30,834 bases of DNA from an uncultured Oceanospirillaceae bacterium (GTDB taxonomy: Bacteria; Pseudomonadota; Gammaproteobacteria; Pseudomonadales; Oceanobacteraceae), in contig CALJVD010000135.1 of the NCBI GenBank assembly GCA_937974825.1, positions 1-30,834 of the forward strand. The letters run 5' to 3'. The position numbers were made by a program, and so were the translations under genes. The notes beneath the pieces are model-generated. The model did no database searches. It saw nothing but the letters and a program-made list of their open reading frames with translations, and had not been told where the DNA came from. This document shows positions 23,110-30,810 of this stretch, one piece after another (the stretch's first letter is position 1; every line of letters begins with the position of its first letter).

Positions 23110-23565
23110 ATGAGCATTTTTGATTTAGATATAGACAAACAAATTAAAAAACATCAGCAGAAAATTCAAGAGCTTGAAGCCTTGCGTGCCAGTCACGAAA
23201 AAAAGCTTGAAGGAATTAAAGAGTTTGATCTTGAAATACAACGCTTATGTAATGAAAACAGCCTTACCGAAGCCGAGCTTTATGTGTCTCGATCAGAACA
23301 AATCGAAGCCTGGATAGTTAGTATGGCAAAAAAAGACAATCCATCGTCTATATATGAAAACCTCGCCAAACACTTTGCCCGTGTTGCCGCTCGTGGCGGT
23401 AAAAAAGCTGGAAAGTCATCGCTGCCTAAGCCTAAGCTAGCGGTTGGGGTATATGAGCATCCTGTAACGCGTGAACGCATTGAGAAGAAACGTCGTAACC
23501 CTCGTCAATTAGATCAGTGGATACAAGAACACGGCTTAGCCACTGTACGTAGCTGGAAAAAGTAG
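23110..23565 (+). CDS. MvaT/H-NS-like nucleoid-associated protein
   Basis: A 151-residue basic protein. The N-terminal half (about 8-50) is a strongly helical, coiled-coil-like dimerisation region (QIKKHQQKIQELEALRASHEK). A Gly/Lys-rich linker (about 93-108) follows, then a C-terminal domain that aligns with the DNA-binding end of MvaT: YEHPVTRERIEKKRRNPRQLDQW...HGLATVRSW, against the MvaT pattern Y-x-N/H-P-x-T-G-E-x-IETKGGNHKTLKEW...G-x-EAVESW. Such proteins bind AT-rich DNA in the minor groove and silence foreign genes. The protein is longer than Pseudomonas MvaT (about 124 residues), and the GGN of the recognition loop reads RRN here. The middle part (about 50-92) has no counterpart I recognise. 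It is monocistronic with a strong shared terminator. Assignment is by motif alone, so moderately sure. Confidence 0.65.
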   Translation: MSIFDLDIDKQIKKHQQKIQELEALRASHEKKLEGIKEFDLEIQRLCNENSLTEAELYVSRSEQIEAWIVSMAKKDNPSSIYENLAKHFARVAARGGKKAGKSSLPKPKLAVGVYEHPVTRERIEKKRRNPRQLDQWIQEHGLATVRSWKK

Positions 23566-23586
23566 AAAGTATTTGAAATTGATACT

Positions 23587-23635
23587 AAAAAGGCGAGGGA
23601 TTACACAATAATCACCTCGCCTTTTAGTTTTTAGG
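23587..23635. terminator. Bidirectional terminator between the mvaT-like gene and rnb
   Basis: AGGCGAGG plus GATTA pairs with TAATC plus CCTCGCCT across a single bulged A (23591-23622), a 13-bp stem. A-runs lie on the left and T-runs on the right, so it can end both convergent transcripts. Confidence 0.9.
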
Positions 23636-23650
23636 GTTTAAAACTAGACG

Positions 23651-25588
23651 TTATACCAGTTTAAACTTAGCGATATTCGCTTGCGCTTGTACTTCCGTTA
23701 CAGCAACTCGTACTGGCATGCCTAAGTGTAAATGAGTCGTTCCGTCGCTCTGGCTCATGGTTTTGCTATCAAAGGTCCATTGCTCGCCTTTTTTGCGTAG
23801 CTCAACCGTCCCTTCAATACCGGTGTTATCTAAACGGACAGTAATAGAGAACGGATTAACAAATACCACTGTGGCATCGTACAGCTGTTCTTTATCTTGA
23901 TTACTCAACCATTGCAGTTTTAACCAATTTTCTACCTGCATAGACGCTAAGCGTGCGTTGGTTTGATTGGTCTGAATGGTTTGTAAGGTGTCAGCCGTTG
24001 GCAAGGTGGCGGCCTCTTCATTAAGCAGCTGCTTAATAACGCGGTGCAAGGTTAAGTCGTAATACTTACGCAGCGGCGAGGTGAACGTTGTGTAGTGCTC
24101 AAACCCTAAACCAAAGTGCGGCTTAGCCTCTAACGACAAATTGCTGCGTTCTTGCTGACGGCTAATAATTAAGCGTAAGGGTAATTCACTGTCAGACTGT
24201 TCAGCTTGCTGATTCCAATGGATAAAGTCTTTTAGGTTAGAAAGATCGGGCGCTTGATCTAAACCAAGCTGTTCTTTCAATAACTCAGTAACCTCAGGTA
24301 TACGCTCAACACGCAGACCACCATGCTCAATAAAGAAACCGCTGCTACGCTCAGCTAACCAACTGGCGACCGAACGGTTACAAGCTAACATGCACTCTTC
24401 AACCAAGCGGTGAGCGGCAGTGCGTTCTAAACTGATAATATCTTGAACTTTACCGTTTTCGTCTAATATCAACTTAAAGTCAGGGCGGTCATCCATCACT
24501 AAAGCATTGGTTTTACGCCACTGAGCTAACGCATTGGCACAATCGTTGAGGTGTAACAGTGGGCCTTGTAAATCTGCACTAATATCGGTGCTTTCGCCCT
24601 CAATAAGCTGAGTGACTTGGTTGTAAGACAGTTTGGCTTGGCTCTTCACCACCGCCTGATACAAATGCGACTGGCGAATAGTGCCATCTTCATTAATGCG
24701 TAGTTCAGCCACCATGGCTAAGCGCAATTCGTTTGCCTGTAATGAACATAGCTGCTCGGATAACTCCGCAGGCAACATAGGCACAACAAAGTCGGGTAAG
24801 TACACAGAAGTAGAGCGCTTATAGGCTTCGGCATTTAATAGAGAATCTTCTTTGATCCAAGCCGACGGGTCGGCAATGGCAACCCATAGGGTCCAACCAT
24901 CACTTTGTGCCTCTGCAAATAAGGCATCGTCTAAATCGCGTGTACTGGCGGAGTCGATGGTTACAAAGGGTAAGTGGCTTAGATCGGTACGAGTGTCTAA
25001 ATGATCTTCCACCGATTGCTTTACTAGCTCTTTGATTTCATTTTGAATATCTAAGCTAAAGAACACCGGTAGGTTCCATTTAGACAGAGTGAAGTTCTGT
25101 TCAATACCCGGGTCAGACAAGTTGCCTACTATGGTATCGACCGAACCCTGCAGCTTTCCTTTTGCATCTTTATGCAATGGATGCTGGCTAATGTGGCCTT
25201 TAACTAAGTCGCCATCAGTGGCGCCTTGACGAGATTTTGGCGGAACAAATACCCAGCGATTAAGCGTTGGGTGGTCGGGGTCGATAAAATGCCCTTTGCC
25301 ACGAACAATATAAGTACCATAGAATTCGTTGATTTCAGTCGACAGTAGTTTTTCTACTATGGCTTGCTCTTTGCCATCTGGAGTTGGCTCAACACGAAAT
25401 TCTATAGTGTCTCCTGGAAGAACTTTTTCCATTTCTTCCGGAGTTAAAAAGTAAGAAGCGCCTTCGTCGGTATTAACAAAACCGTAACGACCTCTGCTGC
25501 CTCTAACGCGTCCAGAAAAGTGAGGTACACTGGCGCGGATTTCCTGTTTTAAGGATTGAAGTTGTGAGAGAACGTTTTTATCGAGCAT
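23651..25588 (-). CDS. rnb: Exoribonuclease II (RNase II family)
   Basis: A processive 3'-5' exoribonuclease that degrades single-stranded RNA, 645 residues (E. coli RNase II has 644). The order is N-terminal cold-shock domains (about 20-180), the RNB catalytic domain with DSASTRDLDDALF carrying Asp212, 218, 220 and 221 (same spacing as the E. coli active site), and further conserved segments SVYLPDFVVPMLP and AHRLVEECMLACNR. FTSPLRKYYDL (about 513-523) corresponds to the RY-containing motif. A C-terminal S1 domain (about 560-645) follows. The length and the absence of a basic tail favour RNase II over RNase R. It lies 59 bases downstream of a methyltransferase gene on the same strand, so the two may be cotranscribed. 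Confidence 0.92.
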   Translation of the reverse strand: MLDKNVLSQLQSLKQEIRASVPHFSGRVRGSRGRYGFVNTDEGASYFLTPEEMEKVLPGDTIEFRVEPTPDGKEQAIVEKLLSTEINEFYGTYIVRGKGHFIDPDHPTLNRWVFVPPKSRQGATDGDLVKGHISQHPLHKDAKGKLQGSVDTIVGNLSDPGIEQNFTLSKWNLPVFFSLDIQNEIKELVKQSVEDHLDTRTDLSHLPFVTIDSASTRDLDDALFAEAQSDGWTLWVAIADPSAWIKEDSLLNAEAYKRSTSVYLPDFVVPMLPAELSEQLCSLQANELRLAMVAELRINEDGTIRQSHLYQAVVKSQAKLSYNQVTQLIEGESTDISADLQGPLLHLNDCANALAQWRKTNALVMDDRPDFKLILDENGKVQDIISLERTAAHRLVEECMLACNRSVASWLAERSSGFFIEHGGLRVERIPEVTELLKEQLGLDQAPDLSNLKDFIHWNQQAEQSDSELPLRLIISRQQERSNLSLEAKPHFGLGFEHYTTFTSPLRKYYDLTLHRVIKQLLNEEAATLPTADTLQTIQTNQTNARLASMQVENWLKLQWLSNQDKEQLYDATVVFVNPFSITVRLDNTGIEGTVELRKKGEQWTFDSKTMSQSDGTTHLHLGMPVRVAVTEVQAQANIAKFKLV

Positions 25589-25647
25589 CCGCGGAACCGT
25601 CTGAGTAAAAGTAAAAGCGAGAGTTTACTTTAAGCTGGCCTTGAGAG

Positions 25648-26310
25648 CTACCTAGAACCTGCCTGATACAAATTTACAAACCGAAATTCATCCGATTCGT
25701 CGAGGTCGGGAACGGTCGCAGATTCATGCTGTGCAAAGGGTTGGTAGGGAGGGAAGTCAAAATCTTTGATGCGAGAATCAGCAATAATAACTTTTTCAGA
25801 TTTTTGTAGAAATATATCTAATAAGGGCAAATTCGCCTTGTCGTATAAAACATCGGCGGCAATTAAAACGTCTAAAGGCTCGTCAAAGGTGAATAAATCG
25901 CCATGAGTACGATACTCAACTTGGTTAATTTTAGCGTTGGCTTTGCAAGCCAGTAGCGCGTCAGGGTCAATATCGCAAGCAATCACTTCTTTTGCGCCGG
26001 CCATAACACAGGCAACCGCGACCACGCCTGAACCTGCACCAAAATCCATTACTTTTTTATCTTTTACCCAATGCGGGTTGGCTAAAATCTCTCTCGCCAG
26101 TACTTGACCGCTGGCCCAACAAAATCCCCAGTAAGCTGGGTGTTCTTGAATCTGATTAACTTCTTCGGCAGAGAACTCACGGCGCATAGCGTTGGGCTCG
26201 ACTAACCATAACGAAATATCTTGGCATTGAGGCAAACTTTGAACGCAAACTTTGGCGTCATTGAGCATGCTACTTATCGCTTGGTTTAGCTGGCGCTCAT
26301 CGTTTTCCAC
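25648..26310 (-). CDS. Class I SAM methyltransferase, METTL20/Methyltransf_16-like (copy 1)
   Basis: A 220-residue seven-strand methyltransferase. The segment AYWGFCWASGQVLAREI (about 59-75), then motif I VMDFGAGSGVVAVA (about 86-99) and the acidic end of strand 2 (CDIDPDAL), match the protein lysine methyltransferase group that includes ETFB-KMT (METTL20) and its bacterial homologues. LIAADVLYD (about 148-156) is in the place of the family's DVxYE motif. Such enzymes methylate lysines on ETF-beta or ribosomal L7/L12 in some bacteria; the target here is unknown. A second related gene lies 2 kb away at 28333. It probably heads an operon with rnb and is divergent from tatD. Confidence 0.75.
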   Translation of the reverse strand: MENDERQLNQAISSMLNDAKVCVQSLPQCQDISLWLVEPNAMRREFSAEEVNQIQEHPAYWGFCWASGQVLAREILANPHWVKDKKVMDFGAGSGVVAVACVMAGAKEVIACDIDPDALLACKANAKINQVEYRTHGDLFTFDEPLDVLIAADVLYDKANLPLLDIFLQKSEKVIIADSRIKDFDFPPYQPFAQHESATVPDLDESDEFRFVNLYQAGSR

Positions 26311-26337
26311 AAGGGTTCCCCTTTTGAAATGTCTTTA

Positions 26338-26378
26338 ACTCTATCGTGAGAAAGGTAAACTCATGAGTAGAGTATAGT
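26338..26378. promoter_or_regulatory. Inverted repeat and possible -10 box in the divergent methyltransferase/tatD gap
   Basis: ACTCTA (26338-26343) and TAGAGT (26368-26373) enclose a shorter TGAG/CTCA pair. TATAGT (26373-26378) is a possible -10 for tatD, but without a good -35. Weak evidence. Confidence 0.3.
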
Positions 26379-26408
26379 GCTAGATTGCGATATTAGGAGA
26401 ATTTCTCT

Positions 26409-27212
26409 GTGCCCACAACCCTGCTGCCTTGGTTTGATAGCCATTGTCACTTCGACTTTTCTGCCTTCGATAACGATCGAGAAGAGCACTGGCGCTTAGC
26501 GCAAAAGGCGGGCGTAAAGGGGCTTGTTATTCCTGGAATCACAAAGCAGCAAGGTGAACGCCTTAGCGAGTTTTGTAATGATAACCCTTGGTTTTATGCG
26601 CAAGGATTACACCCTTATTTCTTAGCTGAGCATCAAAATTCAGATTTAGATTGGCTCGAACAGCAATTATTAAGCGATGCCGACCTTATTGCAGTCGGTG
26701 AGATTGGGCTCGATAAAGTATTGGCTCAAAGCGACGATGAAACAGCCAAACAACAACACTATTTCTACTCACAAGTAGAGCTTGCTAAAGCACACAAGAA
26801 AAAACTTATCTTGCATATTCGTGGTACCCACGATGAAGCCTGTGCTTACCTTAGACGGCAAAACGTTACTCAAGGCGGCATAGTGCATGCATTCAGTGGC
26901 AGTGAGCAGCAGGCAAAAGCGTGGATAGACTTAGGCTTTAAGCTAGGCATAGGCGGAGCGATGACTCACTCAAGAGCCAATAAGCTAAGACGAACTATTA
27001 AGGCGATACCGGCTGAATTTTGGCTGCTTGAGACCGATAGCCCCGATATGAAACCAGCCTTTTGGAAAGGGCCAAACAATAGCCCGATGGCAATTCCTCT
27101 ATTAGCCGCTTGTATTGCCGCCATAAAGAAAATGGAGCTGTCAGAGCTATCGACGCTACAGCAACAGTCACTGACTGAGTTATTTCCTAGTGTTACTCAG
27201 GCGTTTAACTAG
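26409..27212 (+). CDS. TatD family metal-dependent hydrolase
   Basis: A 267-residue TIM-barrel amidohydrolase-type nuclease of the TatD/YjjV/YcfH group. Expected metal ligands are present: His12-x-His14 in FDSHCHFD, Glu98 in VGEIGLD, His136 in ILHIRG, His160 in IVHAFSG and Asp210 in LETDSPDM. The N-terminus and FSGSEQQAKAWIDLGF resemble YjjV more than TatD proper. Members have 3'-5' DNase or D-aminoacyl-tRNA deacylase activity; which applies here is not decided. The start is GTG 26409 with AGGAGA 9 bases upstream. It is followed by an mltC-like gene 75 bases later. Confidence 0.88.
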   Translation: MPTTLLPWFDSHCHFDFSAFDNDREEHWRLAQKAGVKGLVIPGITKQQGERLSEFCNDNPWFYAQGLHPYFLAEHQNSDLDWLEQQLLSDADLIAVGEIGLDKVLAQSDDETAKQQHYFYSQVELAKAHKKKLILHIRGTHDEACAYLRRQNVTQGGIVHAFSGSEQQAKAWIDLGFKLGIGGAMTHSRANKLRRTIKAIPAEFWLLETDSPDMKPAFWKGPNNSPMAIPLLAACIAAIKKMELSELSTLQQQSLTELFPSVTQAFN

Positions 27213-27287
27213 TCTGTCATAGGCCTTTATTTATCATTGGTACACTTTAGCTTACACTTAGCAGCACTTATTTAGCATGGTGCTTTT

Positions 27288-28343
27288 GTGTACAAATATC
27301 TTTTCGTTTTTGTCGCTACTGTATTTTCATATCCATTGATTGCACAGCTTCCAGAAAACTTTGCAGATTTATCTGCGGATGTGCAGTCGGTGATTTTGGA
27401 ATACGTCTTCTTCTCTGAAAAAGCCCATGAAGTGTGGGGTAATGATTACGAAGAAGCGACCGCTCACCACCTGGTTAAGTACCTTGATGATTACCACACA
27501 AAAGTACACATAGACTTCGCTGGTGGGCGCATTATGGTCGAAAGCGAACGCTCTAAAACCCCCATTCAATCGTTACAGAATGCCATAGTGGCCACCTTGC
27601 TAACGCCGGCTAACCCTAATGCGGTGGATTTGTATACCGCAGCCGACATGGGCTTAACGGGCAAGCCGTTTTTGTCTGGTTTAGTGGTTGACCAAGATGG
27701 GCAAAGCATCGAGACGCAATGGCGTGCTGAGCGCTACGCTAAGTACATTACAACTAAGCAGCTAAAACATCGTAACGCTCGTTATTGGGTCGAAATCCCG
27801 ATGGTACGCAGCTATAAAAAACGCGGTGCTGATAATTTTCATCCGCTGGTGGTGCAAGCTTCGCAACGTTATGGTGTCGAAACCTCGTTAATTTACGCCA
27901 TTATGGAAACCGAAAGCAGTTTTAACCCTTTTGCCGTGTCTCCGTCTGGGGCTTATGGTTTGATGCAGGTAATGCAAAACACCGCAGGTCGTGATGTGTT
28001 TGAAAAAATCTACAACAGAAGCGGAAAACCCAGTAGAAAGTATCTGATGGATCCGGCACAAAATATTGATGCCGGCACGGCCTATATAACTATTTTACGA
28101 GACAGATATTTACGCGGGGTTAAGCACCCACGCACTCTTGAGTACTGCATTATTGCCTCGTACAACGGCGGTACGGGTAATTTACTTAAAGCCTTTCATC
28201 GTGACAGAACCAAAGCGCTCGAGCGTATCAATAAGATGTCACCACAGGCCGTTTACAATCATATTGTTCGACATCATCCATATGAAGAGTCACGTAATTA
28301 TCTTCGAAAAGTGACTAACGCCAAGAAAAACTATGCCTACTGA
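27288..28343 (+). CDS. mltC: MltC-like murein lytic transglycosylase
   Basis: A 351-residue periplasmic enzyme that cleaves the MurNAc-GlcNAc bond of peptidoglycan, releasing 1,6-anhydro products. The N-terminus (MYKYLFVFVATVFSYPLIAQ) is a signal peptide but has no lipobox cysteine, unlike E. coli MltC, which is a lipoprotein. An MltC-type N-terminal domain follows (about 25-165). The SLT catalytic domain has IYAIMETESSFNPFAVS with the catalytic Glu209, then GAYGLMQVMQNTAG and ASYNGG. The start is GTG 27288 with no good ribosome binding site; no better in-frame start was found. Its 3' end overlaps the next methyltransferase gene by 11 bases. Confidence 0.88.
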   Translation: MYKYLFVFVATVFSYPLIAQLPENFADLSADVQSVILEYVFFSEKAHEVWGNDYEEATAHHLVKYLDDYHTKVHIDFAGGRIMVESERSKTPIQSLQNAIVATLLTPANPNAVDLYTAADMGLTGKPFLSGLVVDQDGQSIETQWRAERYAKYITTKQLKHRNARYWVEIPMVRSYKKRGADNFHPLVVQASQRYGVETSLIYAIMETESSFNPFAVSPSGAYGLMQVMQNTAGRDVFEKIYNRSGKPSRKYLMDPAQNIDAGTAYITILRDRYLRGVKHPRTLEYCIIASYNGGTGNLLKAFHRDRTKALERINKMSPQAVYNHIVRHHPYEESRNYLRKVTNAKKNYAY

Positions 28344-28992
28344 GTCATTGCAACAATTAGAGCAGGCATTGCGTTTGCCCAATGCCCAACTGAATCCAAC
28401 AACATTAACGCCTGAAAATATTCAACTGCACTTATTGGCACTAGAACAGGTTAACTTACAGCTTGCCCCGCAAGAAGTGGCGCATTTTTGGCAGCAGTTA
28501 CCTTACTGGGCATTTGCTTGGGCTGGTGGGCGCGCGTTGGCATTGTTTATTGCGCATTATCCCCATTTGGTTGCAGGCAAACGTGTACTCGATTTTGGCT
28601 GTGGTTCAGGCATTGTAGGAATAGCAGCGGCCAAAGCCGGTGCGAAAGAAGTATGGGTGGCTGATCTCGATCAAAACGCCTTACTCGCTGCACAGCAGAA
28701 CGCAGCATTAAATAACGTCTTATTAAACAATGTCGAAAACTCGCAATGGCCCGAAGTGGATATGTTACTTGCCAGCGATGTTCTATACGATATTAGCAGC
28801 AGTGATGACCTACAAAAGCTAATGCTCACCATTCCTGAATGGCTATTAGCAGAACGCCGCTTTGTAAAACCAAGCTTTATTCAACTACAATGTTTAAATC
28901 AATACATAACTTCAACGTTGCCAGCCATTGATGACTTTGATCAGGACTTATCAATAGAAATTTATAGCCGTGCAAGCCAAAGAAACCTCTAA
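28333..28992 (+). CDS. Class I SAM methyltransferase, METTL20/Methyltransf_16-like (copy 2)
   Basis: A 219-residue methyltransferase related to the one at 25648-26310. LPYWAFAWAGGRALALFI (about 56-73), motif I VLDFGCGSGIVGIA (about 84-97), the strand-2 acidic ADLDQNAL and LLASDVLYD (about 145-153) line up with copy 1 element by element. As with copy 1, protein lysine methylation is the best family-based guess and the target is unknown. Its N-terminal 50 residues are Gln/Leu-rich and differ from copy 1. It overlaps the mltC-like gene by 11 bases and is followed after 10 bases by a small secreted protein, so the three are probably one operon. Confidence 0.75.
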   Translation: MPTESLQQLEQALRLPNAQLNPTTLTPENIQLHLLALEQVNLQLAPQEVAHFWQQLPYWAFAWAGGRALALFIAHYPHLVAGKRVLDFGCGSGIVGIAAAKAGAKEVWVADLDQNALLAAQQNAALNNVLLNNVENSQWPEVDMLLASDVLYDISSSDDLQKLMLTIPEWLLAERRFVKPSFIQLQCLNQYITSTLPAIDDFDQDLSIEIYSRASQRNL

Positions 28993-29002
28993 GGAGAGAA
29001 TC

Positions 29003-29554
29003 ATGCGAATTCTAATCACCATCGCACTTACGTTAGTAACCAGTTTGTCGGTTGCTGCCAACCTAACCACTAAAGACGTAGAAAAATGGATAGAGCACGC
29101 GCCCACACTGCAAGAATGGATTGACCAGCAAGATCTTGATTTTGACGAAGATACCCTGCCAGAAGACATCTTCGATCAAGACGCCATGGCCGACTATGGT
29201 ATCAATCATATGAAAAAAGCGGGTCTTTACGACGAGCTCAGCAAGCGTACTAAAAAAGCCGGTTATGACAACGTAGAAGAGTGGGTGAAAGCATCGCAGC
29301 AAATCTCTATGGCTTATATGGCGGTTATGTTAGAGAGCCAAGTAGAAGGCGAATACTCTGAAAAAGAAATTCTAGAGCAAAAGAAAGAATTGGCCGAACT
29401 TGAAATTCCAGCAGAACGTAAAGCAATGATGGAAAGCATGCTCGACGGAATGTTGGTGATGCTGAAAACGATCGAATCAACCAGCCCAGCCGACAAATCC
29501 GCGGTTAAGCCTTATATAAACGAGCTGTCTGGAATTCTAGGCGATGACGAATAG
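29003..29554 (+). CDS. Small secreted acidic protein of unknown function
   Basis: A 183-residue protein I do not recognise. The N-terminus MRILITIALTLVTSLSVAA is a clear Sec signal peptide (cleavage near residue 19-20), with no lipobox. The mature part is acidic and predicted largely helical, with Trp-containing segments (KWIEHAPTLQEWIDQQ, VEEWVKASQQ) and many Met residues (MAYMAVMLES, AMMESMLDGMLVM). There are no cysteines in the mature protein. The start at ATG 29003 is supported by AAGGAGAG 4-11 bases upstream; an in-frame upstream start would lie inside the preceding gene. It follows the second methyltransferase by 10 bases. It converges with the AraC regulator gene, leaving only 10 bases between them. 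Confidence 0.75.
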   Translation: MRILITIALTLVTSLSVAANLTTKDVEKWIEHAPTLQEWIDQQDLDFDEDTLPEDIFDQDAMADYGINHMKKAGLYDELSKRTKKAGYDNVEEWVKASQQISMAYMAVMLESQVEGEYSEKEILEQKKELAELEIPAERKAMMESMLDGMLVMLKTIESTSPADKSAVKPYINELSGILGDDE

Positions 29555-29564
29555 CCATCGGTCA

Positions 29565-30602
29565 TTAAGCTTGCGGAGCTTCCTGCTGCTCTAGGATGCT
29601 CCGACGGTACGCGGCCGGCGTTTCACCAGTCCACTGCTTAAACGCACGCTCGAAGCCTCGTCTGTCAGAAAATCCTAAATCCAGTGCCAATTGCTGCACA
29701 TCTCGTACTCCACTTTCTAATGCGTGCTTTGCTTTTTCTAAACGTACGCTTTTCAACAACCCAGAAAATTGATTGTTTTCTTCTTTTAATCGACGCGTCA
29801 GAGTACGACTGCTTGTGTTCAGTAGCTCAGCAACCGACTCTTTTGTAATGGCAACAGACTCTGGCCATTGATACAGCACATGCATCACTTTAGCACTGAA
29901 TTCAGGCATGTCTTTAAAACGCGCTAAGGCATAATCCGCTTGGGCACGCAATGCACTGAATAAATTCGGGCTAATTTGCGCTAACGGTTTATCAATATGG
30001 CTGCTAGAAAAACTAATCCAGTTATGCGGTTGGTTATACTGAATAGGAACCCCAAAGTAATTTTCGAGTTGCTGATAATAGATAGGCGCAGAAAACTTAA
30101 AACCAACGCCTAACACTCGATACAAGTCCTTACCGAAAGACTGCCCTGCAGAATGAATGCCGGCAGCAATAAGCTCGGCACGTGCTTGGTTACCGAACGC
30201 TGAACCTTCAGCTACGTAGAATACGAGTTTGGTGCTTTGTTGCCCTACAAACAAATCGGGCGAGTGTGAATCACTAATAATAAGAGAGTAGTAGCGGCGC
30301 AGTATGGTTAAAACCTCGCGGCCGGTATTGCAGCTACTGAGTAAAAACGACAATAGATAAAAATTAGAAAACTTTAGTTGCTTGCCAACCGTTAAGCCCA
30401 AGGCCGGATCGCGCAACATGCGACTGGCTTGTTCTAAAATACGGTCAAATTGAGCAATGGTCATGCGATGATTAATCATGCGCCCATGCTCAGAATCTAT
30501 TCCAACCTTGGATAACTCCTCAATCACCAATCCCTGATCATTTAACAGATTCTGCAACGGCAGTATCGCCGCAGTGGTTAGCGTAGTAGAAGCAATACTC
30601 AT
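29565..30602 (-). CDS. AraC-family transcriptional regulator
   Basis: A 345-residue regulator. The N-terminal about 200 residues match the 'arabinose-binding' type sensor domain of the OruR/ArgR-like group of AraC proteins (FDRILEQASRMLRDPALGLTVGKQ; NFYLLSFLLSSC). The C-terminal HTH_18 domain (about 250-335) has the first helix-turn-helix in VAELLNTSSRTLTRRLKEENNQF and the signature DLGFSDRRGFERAFKQWTGETPAAYR. It is a single-domain-pair activator of the usual length. The effector cannot be named. Upstream a divergent promoter at 30734-30762 reads out of the window, and that gene is a reasonable candidate target. Confidence 0.9.
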   Translation of the reverse strand: MSIASTTLTTAAILPLQNLLNDQGLVIEELSKVGIDSEHGRMINHRMTIAQFDRILEQASRMLRDPALGLTVGKQLKFSNFYLLSFLLSSCNTGREVLTILRRYYSLIISDSHSPDLFVGQQSTKLVFYVAEGSAFGNQARAELIAAGIHSAGQSFGKDLYRVLGVGFKFSAPIYYQQLENYFGVPIQYNQPHNWISFSSSHIDKPLAQISPNLFSALRAQADYALARFKDMPEFSAKVMHVLYQWPESVAITKESVAELLNTSSRTLTRRLKEENNQFSGLLKSVRLEKAKHALESGVRDVQQLALDLGFSDRRGFERAFKQWTGETPAAYRRSILEQQEAPQA

Positions 30603-30733
30603 AGATATCTTTGTTGTTATTATTTGGATTGCAATAACGTACCACTAGAATGCACTCTGTGCTAGCCCACGATAAAAAAAGTTTCAGTTTTATGTAAGTT
30701 TTTAACGAGTGCTCCTTTAATTTATTGATTTTC

Positions 30734-30762
30734 TTGACAAAGATTAAAACAACCCCTAGTAT
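30734..30762 (+). promoter_or_regulatory. Strong divergent promoter reading out of the window
   Basis: A perfect TTGACA (30734-30739), a 17-base spacer, and TAGTAT (30757-30762, four of six). The start of transcription would fall near 30769. It points away from the AraC gene, towards a gene beyond the right edge. Confidence 0.65.
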
Positions 30763-30769
30763 ACGCATC

Positions 30770-30810
30770 CTAAGTTTTGAGGGGTAAACCTCAATAGACA
30801 CCAAACTTAG
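30770..30810 (+). promoter_or_regulatory. Nested hairpin at the 5' end of the outgoing transcript
   Basis: CTAAGTTT (30770-30777) pairs with AAACTTAG (30803-30810), and inside it TGAGG (30778-30782) pairs with CCTCA (30789-30793). The structure starts almost at the predicted transcription start, and its right arm runs into the first tandem repeat. Confidence 0.5.

Noticed and set aside
30538..30804. Minus-strand 88-codon open frame overlapping the AraC start
   Set aside because: It overlaps the AraC 5' end in another frame, has biased low-complexity composition (NNNN, KLKLFL) and covers the divergent promoter; no protein family is recognisable.
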